Positions 52,573 through 62,564 are shown, counted from the first letter of the stretch. The stretch is DNA of 64,000 nucleotides from Ruminococcus sp. (GCA_017433905.1 JAFRGI010000017.1:1-64000); one strand, 5' to 3'. Translations and numbers: made by a program. Notes: generated by a model from the sequence alone, not told the origin.

Positions 52573-53845
52573 TCGGATCCGTCTCGCTTTCGGTTCCCTC
52601 CGAGAGTTTTTTGACAACCACACGCAGAATGCGTTGGTTGGCGATCTCCATAACCGTGAAGCGGAAGCCGCCTGCTTCAATGCTTTCCCGTTTATGAGGA
52701 ATGCTGCCGGCTTGTTCCATGATAAAGCCGCCGACGGTGATCGAGTCGCTTTTGAGCGCGTCCTCGTCGATGTTAAAGAGCGCGAGCATATCGCCCAACT
52801 CGATATCGCCGTTGACAAGAAATTCTTCGCGTCCGATTTTGTAGTAGCTGTGCTCGATTTCCTCGTCCTCGTCCCAGATGTCGCCGACGATTTCTTCCAG
52901 CAGATCCTCCATCGTCACAATGCCCAGCGTACCGCCGTATTCGTCCGTGACAATTGCCATATGATTTTTGGTGCGCTTGAAGGCGCTGAGGATTTTGGAA
53001 AGTTGTTGTGATTTGAACACAAAAAACGGCGGCTGCATGATGTCTCTGAGTGCAGGCGCCTTGCCGTCCGCAAGGGATTCAAGGTAGTCGCGCGTGTGGA
53101 GGATACCGATGATGTTGTCGACCGTGTTCTCATAGACGGGGATCCGCGAATAGCGGTTTTCGATGATGATATCTTTGATTTTTTGCTGGCTGTCCTCGAT
53201 GTTAATGAAGGTTATGTCAACACGCGGTGTGAGGATCTCCTCAGCAGTGGTTTCGTCAAAGTCGAGGGCGGATCGCACCATTTCACTTTCGCTTTCTTCA
53301 AGCACGCCTTCTTCCTCAATGCTTTCGACAATATATTTCAGTTCGTTTTCCGTGACAGAGGGAGCGTCCTCTTTATTGCCCGCGATTTTCAGCGCAATAC
53401 CGCGCAGACTCATAAAAATGAAAACCAGCGGCGTGAGGAAGATGGTAAGTCCTTTCAGAAAACCTGCGGTTTTTGCCGAGAATGTGTCGCAATGTTCCTT
53501 TGCAAGACACTTGGGAATGATTTCGCCAAAGGTCAGCACCAGCAGTGTCGTCATGCCCGTCGCGACCGCCGAGCCGATATCGCCGAACAGGTGCAGACAA
53601 AGCACGGTGGCGATTGACGAGCAGCCGAGATTGACGATGTTGTTACAAATCAAAATGGTGGTCAGGGCGTTGTCGAAGTGCTCAATAACATAAAGCACCT
53701 TCGCCGCGCTTTTGTCGCCGTTTTCAACGGCATGCTGCACGCGAATCCTATTGACGAAGGAAAACGCGGTTTCGGTTGCCGAAAAAAACGCGGACAGCAG
53801 GACGAGCACGCCGATGACGATGCCCATCGTTATGTTGGAATTCAA
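52550..53845 (-). CDS. CNNM/CorC family membrane protein (hemolysin-like, HlyC/CorC)
   Basis: 431 residues. An N-terminal CNNM (DUF21) domain with three or four membrane helices contains SAFFSATETAFSFVN and LTFGEIIPKCLAKEH. A pair of CBS domains follows at about 205-330 (RVDITFINIEDSQQ, IPVYENTVDNIIGILHTRDYL), then a CorC_HlyC C-terminal domain. Homologues are implicated in Mg2+ efflux or Mg/Co homeostasis. It is transcribed alone on the minus strand. Confidence 0.9.
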   Translation of the reverse strand: MNSNITMGIVIGVLVLLSAFFSATETAFSFVNRIRVQHAVENGDKSAAKVLYVIEHFDNALTTILICNNIVNLGCSSIATVLCLHLFGDIGSAVATGMTTLLVLTFGEIIPKCLAKEHCDTFSAKTAGFLKGLTIFLTPLVFIFMSLRGIALKIAGNKEDAPSVTENELKYIVESIEEEGVLEESESEMVRSALDFDETTAEEILTPRVDITFINIEDSQQKIKDIIIENRYSRIPVYENTVDNIIGILHTRDYLESLADGKAPALRDIMQPPFFVFKSQQLSKILSAFKRTKNHMAIVTDEYGGTLGIVTMEDLLEEIVGDIWDEDEEIEHSYYKIGREEFLVNGDIELGDMLALFNIDEDALKSDSITVGGFIMEQAGSIPHKRESIEAGGFRFTVMEIANQRILRVVVKKLSEGTESETDPKKNDGKA

Positions 53846-53944
53846 AAAAACTCACTCCAAAGGTTATTTCTTTCTATAATCATATTAATAGTACAATAAT
53901 TCGGAAAAATAATTATTGTTTATTAGAAATATAACGGGAAAATC

Positions 53945-53973
53945 TTGAAAAAGTCAGCGGTTGATGATATAAT
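53945..53973 (+). promoter_or_regulatory. Promoter of the tepA-uppP-ftsK run
   Basis: TTGAAA, 17 nt, TATAAT, about 85 nt before the ATG at 54060. Confidence 0.65.
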
Positions 53974-54059
53974 TGAGAATGGTTTCATATCGGTTTCGTG
54001 AAATTCATATGCATTACCGTACCTGCGCGGGGCATGATAACGGCGGAGGTGCGAAAGAA

Positions 54060-54812
54060 ATGAAAAACCATTCGCGAAACGATGAGGATGAATTTGTCCG
54101 CAACCCGTGCGGCGGTGAACCCGAACAGGAGCAGACGGAACAGTCTCCCGGTCAGTTGCCCGATACCGGGTCCATGCTCTTTGCGCACAGAGACAAGGTC
54201 ATCCACTGTTTGACGATCATCGGTCAGATAGAAGGGCATTACCTGCTGTCCGACCGCAGCAAGACAACCAAATATGAGCACATCATTCCGCTGCTGGTTT
54301 CCATCGCGGAGGATGAGCGGATCGACGGGCTGCTGGTTTTGCTCAATACGGTCGGCGGAGATGTAGAGGCAGGTTTGGCAATCGCCGAGGTGATTTCGGG
54401 ACTGCAAAAGCCAACGGTATCTATTGTTCTCGGCGGCGGTCATTCCATCGGCATTCCGCTCGCCGTGGCGGCGCGCAGGAGCTTTATCGCCAAAAGCGCC
54501 TCGATGACCGTTCACCCCGTGCGCACAACGGGACTGACGCTCGGTGTACCGCAGACCTTTGAATATTTCCGCCGCATGCAGGACAGAATCACTAACTTTG
54601 TGGTAGAGCATTCCAATGTCACGTCTGCGCGGTACAGCGAACTGGTGCTCAACACCGGAGAACTGGTTACGGACGTCGGAACAATCCTCGACGGCGCGGA
54701 CGCCGTGCGCGAGGGTTTGATAGACAGCGTCGGAACGGTTGCGGACGCGGTTGAGGCGTTGTATGAACTGATTGTCACAGGCAAACGCACACAAACAACT
54801 GACCATGAATGA
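54060..54812 (+). CDS. ClpP-like serine protease (TepA family)
   Basis: 250 residues. After a charged N-terminus, the ClpP fold begins at [12 protein letters not shown]. Nucleophile Ser is in [11 protein letters not shown], and His is in [10 protein letters not shown]. This matches the Bacillus TepA (translocation-enhancing protein) group of ClpP relatives. It is probably cytoplasmic. Start chosen at 54060 with GGAGG 11 nt upstream; the frame is open further upstream to 53973. The following uppP gene begins 17 nt later, and tepA-ftsK proximity is common in Firmicutes. Confidence 0.85.
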   Translation: MKNHSRNDEDEFVRNPCGGEPEQEQTEQSPGQLPDTGSMLFAHRDKVIHCLTIIGQIEGHYLLSDRSKTTKYEHIIPLLVSIAEDERIDGLLVLLNTVGGDVEAGLAIAEVISGLQKPTVSIVLGGGHSIGIPLAVAARRSFIAKSASMTVHPVRTTGLTLGVPQTFEYFRRMQDRITNFVVEHSNVTSARYSELVLNTGELVTDVGTILDGADAVREGLIDSVGTVADAVEALYELIVTGKRTQTTDHE

Positions 54813-54829
54813 TCATAAGGAGGGTACAT

Positions 54830-55804
54830 ATGACTATTTTAGACGCCGTTATTCAGGGCGTTGTGCAGGGGCTGACGGAATTCCTGCCCGTGTCGAGCAG
54901 CGGTCACCTTGCCATTACCCAGCACATTTTGGGTGTAAACGGGGAAGGAAACCTGTTCTTCAATGTCATGCTGCACATCGGTACGCTGGTTGCTGTTATC
55001 GTATTTTACCACAAGCTGATGTGGAGCTTGATCAAGGAATTTTTTCGTATGCTGAAGGATATTTTCACCGGAAAGTTTCGCTGGAGCGAGATGAATTATG
55101 AGCGCAATTTGATTGTGATGCTCATTATCGGTTTGCTGCCGCTGTTTTTGATGTTTATTCCTATTCCCGGAACGAATATGAAAGTCAAAGATCTGGCGGA
55201 TATGCTGTCTGCGAGTTCTGTGCTGATTGTCACGGCGGTATCGCTTTGTTTGACGAGCCTACTGTTGCTGATCGGTATTATCTGTAACAAGCGCGCCTCG
55301 CAGGTTTCCTTTAAACATATGCGCGGCAGCTCCGCCGGCGAGGCAGGAAGGGAGAGCTATACCGTTGTCGACGCGCTCTGTGTTGGTGTGATGCAGGTTG
55401 CCGCGGCGCTGCTGCCCGGCCTTTCCCGTTCGGGATCCACTCTCGCAGTCGGTGAAATGCGCGGTATCAACAAGCAGAAAGCGCTTGACTACACCTTTGT
55501 TCTCGGCACCCCCTCCATTATTGCGGCGGCGGCGCTGGAGGGACTCGAAGCGGTGAAGAATCCCGAAATGATGCATGTGGAGGCACTTCCCACTGTTATT
55601 GGTGTGGTGGTGTCCGCTGTTGTCGGTTACCTTGCCATTTGGATTTTCAAATGGTTCCTCAAGTCCGACAAAATGATGTTGTTCGTGATTTATACCGCTG
55701 TTGTCGGTATATCGCTGGTGGTTATTTCCGTGATGGAGATGACGACCGGAGCGAATCTGTTTACCGGTGCACCGCTGGGCAACCAATTATTTCCCGTGAG
55801 CTGA
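54830..55804 (+). CDS. uppP: Undecaprenyl-diphosphate phosphatase (UppP/BacA)
   Basis: 324 residues, about eight membrane helices. Family motifs are QGLTEFLPVSSSGHLAI (residues about 13-29) and LLPGLSRSGSTLAVG, which hold the catalytic Glu, Ser and Arg. It recycles the lipid carrier for peptidoglycan and confers basal bacitracin resistance. It is longer than typical (about 270) because of a loop between helices (CNKRASQVSFKHMRGSS). AAGGAGGG precedes the start. Confidence 0.94.
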   Translation: MTILDAVIQGVVQGLTEFLPVSSSGHLAITQHILGVNGEGNLFFNVMLHIGTLVAVIVFYHKLMWSLIKEFFRMLKDIFTGKFRWSEMNYERNLIVMLIIGLLPLFLMFIPIPGTNMKVKDLADMLSASSVLIVTAVSLCLTSLLLLIGIICNKRASQVSFKHMRGSSAGEAGRESYTVVDALCVGVMQVAAALLPGLSRSGSTLAVGEMRGINKQKALDYTFVLGTPSIIAAAALEGLEAVKNPEMMHVEALPTVIGVVVSAVVGYLAIWIFKWFLKSDKMMLFVIYTAVVGISLVVISVMEMTTGANLFTGAPLGNQLFPVS

Positions 55805-55830
55805 AAAAGAAACGAACAGGAGTGACAGAT

Positions 55831-58584
55831 TTGGCAGCAAAAAAGCAGTCAAATAAGCAAACAAAATCTAAATCAGGCAGTCGCGCGGCAGCCCCCAAAC
55901 CGAAGTCGGGCAGCCGTGCGGCGTCGTCAAAAGCCAAGACGACCGCGCGTTCCGCACCGCCGCGCGCCGCACTCAGTCCGCGGGTCAAATCGATCCTGTT
56001 GATTATGCTCGCCGTGATTTTTGCCGTCATGGTTTTTCTTCCCGGCAGCAATGTTTGGACGACGATCCGCTCGTTTTTCTTTGGTATTTTCGGTGCGGGA
56101 ATGTTTCTGGTGCCGGTTGCGTTTATCTATATGACCGTGATGAACGAAAAGGAACAGACCGTAGCGCATTTGCATACGAAGGTTGCACTTTGCGTGCTGA
56201 CCATTCTGTTTGCAGGCGCGTTTCTCTATGTGCTGGGCGGCGCAAAGCATCAGGAGATGAACTACTTTTCCGCGCTCGGCAATCTATATCTCGACTCGTA
56301 TCGGGACACAACGTACATACCGCTGTTCTGCGGCTTGATTGGCGGCATTTTCGGCTATCCGCTGGCGTTTTTATGCGGCAGTACGGTTGCCGTCATTCTG
56401 TCTGCGGTCATTCTTGTGGCACTGATTTTTATTCTGACAAATCTCAGTGTCAAAGATGTGGCGCAGGCTGCGAGCCGTACGGTGGACCGCGCCAAAAAGG
56501 TCAGCGAGGAACAGCGCCGCCGTTATCGTGAAAAGCAGGAGCTGCACCGCCGTAAACGTGCGGAACAGGCGTATATGCAGGGTCGCTGCGCAGCCGACAT
56601 GCCGCAGTCCGTGCACGGCACGGGAGCGATTGATATTCCGCTCGACACCCCCAAAAAAAAGCACGGAGGCAGTCGCAACATGCCCGATGCACCTGTTGAA
56701 GTTAGTAAAACGCAGGTCGATTATTCCGACGCCAATGAGGGCAACGCTTCGGAGCTGGAGCTCTCGACGGATTTGATCAATATTATCAACCGTGCAGAGC
56801 GTTCCTATGATGATCGGGCAGGTTCGACCGTGGAGCATATTGCAGACGACATTTCACAAGAAAAGCGTTCGCAGCATTTGTCTCGGGGAGCGAAGCAGGC
56901 GGATCCCGAAACGGTTTCCGTTGAGGTCAGATCCAAAGCGAAATCCGACGGCCCAGAAATTTCTGCGGCGTTTGAAAACGTGGGTTACCGAACGGATGCT
57001 CCCGAAAACAGAGAAAAGAAAACCTATCAGCTGCCTCCTGTCCAGTTGCTGCGCCCCAATGCCTCCAACAACGATGCCGGCGCACGCGAGGAGCTGGAAC
57101 AGAATTCGCGCAAGTTGATCGATACCCTCCAAAGCTTCGGCGTCAACGCAAAAATTATCAATATTTGCCGCGGACCGTCGGTTACGCGCTATGAGCTGCA
57201 GCCGGCTCCGGGTGTGAAAATCAGTAAAATTACGAACCTTTCCGATGATATCGCGCTTAACCTTGCCGCCACGGGCGTGCGTATCGAAGCGCCGATCCCG
57301 GGAAAGGCGGCAGTGGGCATCGAGGTGCCGAACAAGGTCGTCAGTATGGTTTCGGTGCGTGAGCTGATCGATTCCGATGTGTTCCGCCGTGCCGAAAGTA
57401 AGCTGACGGCGGTTCTCGGTCGCGATATCTCGGGCGAGATCGTTGTGACGGATATTGCCCAAATGCCGCATCTGCTGATTGCGGGTACGACCGGTTCCGG
57501 TAAGTCTGTCTGCGTCAATTCCATTCTGATCAGTATTCTTTACAAGGCGACGCCCGACGAGGTAAAGCTACTGCTGATCGACCCCAAGATGGTCGAGTTT
57601 TCCAAATACAAGGGCATTCCGCACCTGTTGGTGCCTATCGTCTCCGATGCGAAAAAGGCGGCGGGTGCGCTCGGCTGGGCGGTCAACGAAATGCTTAACC
57701 GCTACAAAATCTTTTCGGAATATGACTGCAAGGATATCCATTCCTATAATTCTCTTATCGAAAAAAATATACAGTATATGCACGAGCACCCGCCCGTTGA
57801 AAACGAGGAGGGAGAGCTGGTGCAGCCCGTGATGGAGGTGGGCGGACTGCCCGTCGCTAAGGAAAAAATGAGCCGTGTGGTGATCGCAATTGACGAGCTT
57901 GCCGATTTGATGATGGCGGCTCCGAGCGAGGTGGAGGACAGCATTTGTCGTCTTGCTCAGATGGCGCGTGCCGCCGGTATGCATTTGATTCTTGCGACGC
58001 AGCGTCCCACGGTCAACGTTATTACGGGTCTGATTAAGGCGAACGTACCCAGCCGTATTGCACTCAAGGTCAGCTCCAACATGGATAGCCGTACGATCCT
58101 CGATACAGGGGGCGGCGAAAAACTGATTGGACGCGGTGACATGCTGTTTTCGCCGGTCGGAGCGCCCAAGCCCGTCCGTGTGCAGGGCTGCTATGCCTCC
58201 GAAGAGGAAATTGAAAGTGTGACGGGCTTCATCAAAAAAACTTCCAAGGCGGAGTATAATGCCGAAATTGAGGAGAGTATTAAGCGTATTGCCAGCGAAG
58301 AAATCGCGCAGAGCAAGAAGGGCGGTGCAGACAGCGGCGACGGGTTGAATACGGACACCAAAATGGAGGAAGCGATCCGGTTTGTCATTGAGTCGGGACA
58401 GGCTTCCACGTCCATGCTGCAGCGCCGTCTTAAGGTTGGTTACGCGCGCGCCGGACGCATGATCGACGATATGGAGCAGCTCGGTGTGGTTGGTCCTCAT
58501 CAGGGCTCCAAGCCACGCGACGTGCTGATGACCTACAGCGAGTGGCTGGAGCGCAGAAACGTACTGCAAAACAAAGAAGATTAA
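55831..58584 (+). CDS. ftsK: FtsK/SpoIIIE DNA translocase
   Basis: 917 residues. A Lys/Ser-rich N-terminus precedes four or so membrane helices (about 50-210), then a charged linker to about 400, the FtsK alpha/beta motor with Walker A GTTGSGKSV and Walker B VVIAIDELADL, and a gamma winged-helix at the end (TSMLQRRLKVGYARAGRMIDDM). Pumps DNA at division or sporulation. TTG at 55831 is favoured by ACAGGAG 8 nt upstream; no ATG lies nearby in frame. The stop codon TAA coincides with the first bases of a MITE-like repeat. Confidence 0.93.
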   Translation: MAAKKQSNKQTKSKSGSRAAAPKPKSGSRAASSKAKTTARSAPPRAALSPRVKSILLIMLAVIFAVMVFLPGSNVWTTIRSFFFGIFGAGMFLVPVAFIYMTVMNEKEQTVAHLHTKVALCVLTILFAGAFLYVLGGAKHQEMNYFSALGNLYLDSYRDTTYIPLFCGLIGGIFGYPLAFLCGSTVAVILSAVILVALIFILTNLSVKDVAQAASRTVDRAKKVSEEQRRRYREKQELHRRKRAEQAYMQGRCAADMPQSVHGTGAIDIPLDTPKKKHGGSRNMPDAPVEVSKTQVDYSDANEGNASELELSTDLINIINRAERSYDDRAGSTVEHIADDISQEKRSQHLSRGAKQADPETVSVEVRSKAKSDGPEISAAFENVGYRTDAPENREKKTYQLPPVQLLRPNASNNDAGAREELEQNSRKLIDTLQSFGVNAKIINICRGPSVTRYELQPAPGVKISKITNLSDDIALNLAATGVRIEAPIPGKAAVGIEVPNKVVSMVSVRELIDSDVFRRAESKLTAVLGRDISGEIVVTDIAQMPHLLIAGTTGSGKSVCVNSILISILYKATPDEVKLLLIDPKMVEFSKYKGIPHLLVPIVSDAKKAAGALGWAVNEMLNRYKIFSEYDCKDIHSYNSLIEKNIQYMHEHPPVENEEGELVQPVMEVGGLPVAKEKMSRVVIAIDELADLMMAAPSEVEDSICRLAQMARAAGMHLILATQRPTVNVITGLIKANVPSRIALKVSSNMDSRTILDTGGGEKLIGRGDMLFSPVGAPKPVRVQGCYASEEEIESVTGFIKKTSKAEYNAEIEESIKRIASEEIAQSKKGGADSGDGLNTDTKMEEAIRFVIESGQASTSMLQRRLKVGYARAGRMIDDMEQLGVVGPHQGSKPRDVLMTYSEWLERRNVLQNKED

Positions 58585-58794
58585 GGCAATACCGCATAAT
58601 TCTGGTGTACGGATTGCGCAGTAAGATTTTTCGTCAGGTTGGACAAATAATCCGTTCGCATACTGCCGTATGGAGGCTGTCGCATCATTCAATGTGCGGA
58701 TTGTGCCGTCAGTTTGTACAATCAATCGGAGATAAGGCTGACGGAATCATGGGTAAGCAAGGCGTGTGCTGCTGATTGTACGGTGCCGCCTTAA
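58581..58794. repeat. MITE-like inverted-repeat element, copy 1 (214 bp)
   Basis: Begins TTAAGGCAATACCGCATAAT and ends as the reverse complement of TTAAGGCGGCACCGTACAAT. In these 20-base ends nearly all differences are transitions, so both still pair in RNA with G-U. No coding capacity is convincing. It supplies the ftsK stop codon and fills the gap before the radical SAM gene. Its right half matches copy 3 at 62625. Confidence 0.7.
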
Positions 58795-58822
58795 CGAAAT
58801 ATTGTGAAGTGAGGTGATGGGT

Positions 58823-60676
58823 ATGGCTTTCCTGCCGATGAATGCCGACGAAATGAAGGCGCGCGGATGGGATGGTGTTGACTTTGTGTATGTCAGCGGA
58901 GACAGCTATGTCGATCATCCTTCGTTCGGTGCGGCGATCATCACGCGTGTCCTCGAGGACTGCGGAATGCGCGTCGCGTTTTTGGCGCAGCCCGACTGGA
59001 GATCTACGCGTGATTTTATGCAGTTCGGCAGGCCGCGTTTGGGGTTTATGGTGTCAGCAGGCAATATCGACAGCATGGTAGCCCACTATACGGTTGCCAA
59101 ACGGAAGCGCCGCGACGATGCGTATACGGCGGGCGGCAAAAACGGCAAACGTCCGGACAGGGCGGTGACGGTTTACAGCCGCATGATCAGGCGGTGCTAT
59201 CCCGATATCCCCGTGATCATCGGAGGACTGGAAGCTTCGCTGCGCCGCTTTGCGCACTATGATTACTGGAGCGACACGGTTATGCCGTCCGTGCTCTTTG
59301 ACAGCGGCGCAGATCTGCTTGTCTACGGTATGGGAGAGCTGCAGACTGTCGAAATTGCCGGACGTCTCGGCGACGGCTGGCCGGTCGAGAGTTTACAGGA
59401 TATTCGCGGTGTGTGCTACAAGGTGCGCACGGAGGATTACATGCCCCGGTCGGCGGTGGAGCTGCCGTCGTTGGAGCGCGTAAAGGAGAGTAAGCGCGAT
59501 TACGCCGTTGCTGCGCGTCGGGAACTGGAAGAAGCCGACGCTGTGCGCGGTAAAACGCTGATTCAGCGGCACGGAGAGTATATTTTGGTGCAAAATCCGC
59601 CCATGCAACCGCTCCAAACGGAGCAGCTCGACTGGGTTTATTCGCTGCCCTATATGCGGTGGTACCCGTCCTGCTACGACAGTCTCGGCGGGGTTCCGGG
59701 TATTGCGGAGGTGGAGTTTTCGATCACGCACAACCGCGGCTGCTTCGGCGCGTGCAACTTTTGTTCCCTTGCTTTTCATCAGGGACGCGCCGTCACGGTT
59801 CGCAGCGAGGAAAGCGTGCTCGCGGAAGCAAAGAGCTTCCTTGCAAATCCGCGCTTCAAGGGGTATATCAGCGACGTCGGAGGACCGACCGCCAATTTTC
59901 GCTTACCCTCCTGTGATAAGCAAAAAAAGCATGGACTGTGCAAAAACCGAAAATGTCTGGCGCCCAAACCGTGCCCCCATATGCAGGTTTCGCACACGGA
60001 ATATCTCGGCTTATTGCGGAAGCTGCGCCGTATGAAAGGCGTGAAGAAGGTTTTTATCCGCAGCGGCATTCGCTTTGACTACCTGATGGAGGACGAGAAC
60101 GACGCGTTTTTCACAGAGCTGGTGCGCTGGCACATCAGCGGACAGCTGCGCGTGGCGCCCGAGCACTGTTCGGCGGCGGTGCTCGATAAGATGGGCAAAC
60201 CGTACATAGAAACCTACAGGCGGTTCTGTGAAAAATTTTACGCGCTGACGAGCAGGGAAAAAAAGGATCAGTACGTCGTACCCTACCTCATGAGCAGTCA
60301 TCCCGGATCGCGGTTAAAAGACGCGGTGGAACTGGCGTTGTTTTGTAAGGCTGAAAAGATCCATCCCAAACAGGTGCAGGATTTCTATCCCACACCGGGC
60401 ACGATTTCCACGGCGATGTTTTATACGGAGCTCGATCCCTATACCCTCGAGCCGGTCTATGTGCCGAAGTCCGAGAGCGAAAAAGCGATGCAGCGTGCGC
60501 TGCTGCAATATTTTATTCCTGCCAACAAGCAGCTCGTCGTCAAAGCGCTGATCAAGGCGGGGCGGCGTGATTTGATCGGCAGCGGCAAAAAATGTCTTGT
60601 CAAGGCGCCGGCAGGAATGCAGAACAGCGGCAAGCCGAAGAAAAAGAAATATGCGCGCTATTCGCGAAAAAAATAA
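58823..60676 (+). CDS. YgiQ/UPF0313 family radical SAM protein
   Basis: 617 residues. The N-terminal domain begins FLPMNADEMKARGWDGVDFV. The radical SAM cluster motif is CFGACNFC (CxxxCxxC, about residue 310) in the sequence NRGCFGACNFCSLAFHQGR, and a DUF3362-like C-terminus contains QVQDFYPTPGTISTAMFYT. The family is widespread in anaerobes but its reaction is not established. A basic tail ends PKKKKYARYSRKK. ATG occurs at 58817 and 58823; GAGGTG at 58811-58816 is best spaced for the second. Confidence 0.9.
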   Translation: MAFLPMNADEMKARGWDGVDFVYVSGDSYVDHPSFGAAIITRVLEDCGMRVAFLAQPDWRSTRDFMQFGRPRLGFMVSAGNIDSMVAHYTVAKRKRRDDAYTAGGKNGKRPDRAVTVYSRMIRRCYPDIPVIIGGLEASLRRFAHYDYWSDTVMPSVLFDSGADLLVYGMGELQTVEIAGRLGDGWPVESLQDIRGVCYKVRTEDYMPRSAVELPSLERVKESKRDYAVAARRELEEADAVRGKTLIQRHGEYILVQNPPMQPLQTEQLDWVYSLPYMRWYPSCYDSLGGVPGIAEVEFSITHNRGCFGACNFCSLAFHQGRAVTVRSEESVLAEAKSFLANPRFKGYISDVGGPTANFRLPSCDKQKKHGLCKNRKCLAPKPCPHMQVSHTEYLGLLRKLRRMKGVKKVFIRSGIRFDYLMEDENDAFFTELVRWHISGQLRVAPEHCSAAVLDKMGKPYIETYRRFCEKFYALTSREKKDQYVVPYLMSSHPGSRLKDAVELALFCKAEKIHPKQVQDFYPTPGTISTAMFYTELDPYTLEPVYVPKSESEKAMQRALLQYFIPANKQLVVKALIKAGRRDLIGSGKKCLVKAPAGMQNSGKPKKKKYARYSRKK

Positions 60677-60780
60677 AGGCAACACTGCACACCTGAATGG
60701 TGCGGTATTGTCTTAAGCCGATGCCTTTTGTGGAATCGGTCAGCGCCAACGGCATTACCCGAATTCTGTGGTATTGCCCA
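60674..60780. repeat. MITE-like element, copy 2 (about 107 bp)
   Basis: Left end TAAAGGCAACACTGCACACC. The right end, read on the other strand, is GGGCAATACCACAGAATTC, similar to the copy 1 left end (GGCAATACC-CA-AATTC). The first 43 nt fold on themselves: GGCAACACTGCACACC with GGTGCGGTATTGTC. It overlaps the stop of the radical SAM gene and may end its transcript. Confidence 0.6.
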
Positions 60781-60790
60781 AAAAAAAGCC

Positions 60791-60819
60791 TTGACCGAAC
60801 GAATTTTATAGGCTATAAT
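60791..60819 (+). promoter_or_regulatory. Promoter of tyrS
   Basis: TTGACC, 17 nt, TATAAT. It leaves a leader of only about 30 nt, so no T-box. Confidence 0.8.
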
Positions 60820-60857
60820 ATAAATATGTGATTATGTTTTAGAAAGGATTATTATAG

Positions 60858-62084
60858 ATGGGAGTATATGAAGAACTGATTGCGCGCGGTTTGATTGCGC
60901 AGGTAACAGACGAAGAAGAAATCAAAGAATTGGTCAATACAGGTAAGGCGGTATTTTATATCGGTTTTGATCCGACCGCCGACAGCCTGCATGTCGGACA
61001 CTTTATGGCGCTCTGTCTAATGAAGCGTCTGCAGATGGCAGGCAACAAGCCTATCGCGCTCCTCGGCGGCGGCACAGGCATGATTGGTGATCCTTCGGGA
61101 CGTACAGATATGCGCCAAATGCTCACGAGAGAGCAGATTCAGCACAACGTTGATTGCTTCAAAGAGCAGATGAGCCGTTTTATCGATTTTTCCGACGGCA
61201 AGGCGCTGATGGTGGATAACGCCGAATGGCTGCTCGATCTCAATTATGTAGAGCTGCTCCGCGAGGTGGGCGCGTGTTTTTCGGTCAACCGCATGCTGAC
61301 CGCAGAGTGTTACAAGCAGCGTTTGGAGAGAGGCTTGAGTTTTCTCGAATTCAACTATATGATTATGCAGTCCTACGATTTCTATGCCCTGTATCAGCGT
61401 TACGGCTGCAATATGCAGTTTGGCGGAGACGACCAGTGGAGCAACATGCTCGGCGGAACCGAGCTGATTCGCCGCAAGCTCGGCAAGGACGCGTACGCCA
61501 TGACGATCAATCTGCTGCTCAATTCCGAGGGCAAAAAGATGGGCAAAACGCAGTCGGGTGCGGTTTGGCTCGATGCGAATAAAACCAGCCCGTACGAGTT
61601 CTATCAGTACTGGCGCAATATCGACGATGCAGACGTGGTGAAATGTCTTAAAATGCTGACCTTCCTGCCGCTGGAGGAGATCGAGGAGTTGGCAAAGCTC
61701 GAGGGCAGCGAGATCAACAAAGCAAAGGAGATTCTTGCACATGAGCTGACAGAGATGATCCACGGAAAGGACGAGGCGGACAAGGCTCAGGAAGCTGCGC
61801 GCGCGCTGTTTGGCAGTAAGCAGAACACCGACAATATGCCCTCCACGGAGCTCAGTGATTCGGATTTTGTCGAGGACGGCATAGCGATTCTTGATTTGCT
61901 CGCCAAGTGCGGACTGATCCCCTCCAAAAAAGAGGGCAGGCGACTGATTGAGCAGGGAGGCGTGTCCGTTGACGACGAAAAAGTTGCCGATGTGTATCAA
62001 AAGTTTGAAAAATCTGCTTTTGACAAGGGTTATGTTGTGATCAAAAAGGGGAAGAAGGTTTTCCACAAGGCGATTCTGAACTAA
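60858..62084 (+). CDS. tyrS: Tyrosyl-tRNA synthetase
   Basis: 408 residues, TyrRS type 1. The class I HIGH-like motif is HVGHF (residues about 41-45) in PTADSLHVGHFMALC. The KMSKS-like motif is KMGKT in GKKMGKTQSGAVW. The C-terminal S4 domain binds tRNA (GLIPSKKEGRRLIEQGGVSVDDEKV). AGAAAGGATT precedes the start. Confidence 0.97.
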   Translation: MGVYEELIARGLIAQVTDEEEIKELVNTGKAVFYIGFDPTADSLHVGHFMALCLMKRLQMAGNKPIALLGGGTGMIGDPSGRTDMRQMLTREQIQHNVDCFKEQMSRFIDFSDGKALMVDNAEWLLDLNYVELLREVGACFSVNRMLTAECYKQRLERGLSFLEFNYMIMQSYDFYALYQRYGCNMQFGGDDQWSNMLGGTELIRRKLGKDAYAMTINLLLNSEGKKMGKTQSGAVWLDANKTSPYEFYQYWRNIDDADVVKCLKMLTFLPLEEIEELAKLEGSEINKAKEILAHELTEMIHGKDEADKAQEAARALFGSKQNTDNMPSTELSDSDFVEDGIAILDLLAKCGLIPSKKEGRRLIEQGGVSVDDEKVADVYQKFEKSAFDKGYVVIKKGKKVFHKAILN

Positions 62085-62141
62085 GGTTATCGGCAGACCG
62101 ATTCTGCTAAATAATAAATAAAGGAAAGAAGGAGAGTATCT

Positions 62142-62564
62142 ATGAAAAAATTCTTCGGGGAGTTCAAAGAATTCATCAGCCGCGGCAATGTGCTCGATCT
62201 TGCGGTCGGCGTGATGATCGGCGCCGCCTTTCAGGCGATTGTCACCGCGCTTTGCACGAATATCATTACGCCGTTGATTGATTTGATCATCGGAACCATC
62301 GCAGGCAAGAGTATTGAGGAAATGACCAGCGTTCTCAAGGTAGGCCCCATTGATTTCGGTGCGTTTCTCTCTGCGGTAATCAATTTCATTATCATGGCAT
62401 TCATCGTTTTCCTGATCGTCAAGGGATTCAACAAGCTTACGTCCCTCCGAAAGAAGGAAGAAGAGGAGGAAGAGCCTGCTACCAAGACCTGTCCGTTTTG
62501 CTGCAGTGAAATTGATATCAATGCGACAAGATGTCCGCACTGCACCAGCCAGTTGGAAAAGTAA
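62142..62564 (+). CDS. mscL: Large-conductance mechanosensitive channel with C-terminal zinc ribbon
   Basis: 140 residues. MscL core: MKKFFGEFKEFISRGNVLDLAVGVMIGAAF (N-helix and first membrane helix), an extracellular loop, then the second helix (FGAFLSAVINFIIMAFIVFLIVKGFNKL). After the acidic EEEEEE stretch, the cytoplasmic helix of classic MscL is replaced by CPFCCSEI...TRCPHC, a short zinc ribbon. It opens under membrane tension to release solutes. AAGAAGGAGAG precedes the start; it lies 57 nt after tyrS. Confidence 0.94.
   Translation: MKKFFGEFKEFISRGNVLDLAVGVMIGAAFQAIVTALCTNIITPLIDLIIGTIAGKSIEEMTSVLKVGPIDFGAFLSAVINFIIMAFIVFLIVKGFNKLTSLRKKEEEEEEPATKTCPFCCSEIDINATRCPHCTSQLEK

Noticed and set aside
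57568..58725. 385-codon minus-strand open frame running from the repeat element into ftsK
   Set aside because: Its N-terminal part is translated from the MITE-like repeat and the rest is antisense to FtsK.
60674..60857. T-box riboswitch upstream of tyrS
   Set aside because: The mapped promoter leaves only about 30 nt of leader, and the T-box consensus is absent. The structured DNA upstream belongs to a repeat copy.
61017..62540. 507-codon minus-strand open frame opposite tyrS and mscL
   Set aside because: It lies antisense to two clearly conserved genes; its peptide is rich in His/Arg/Leu with no domain, typical of an antisense shadow.
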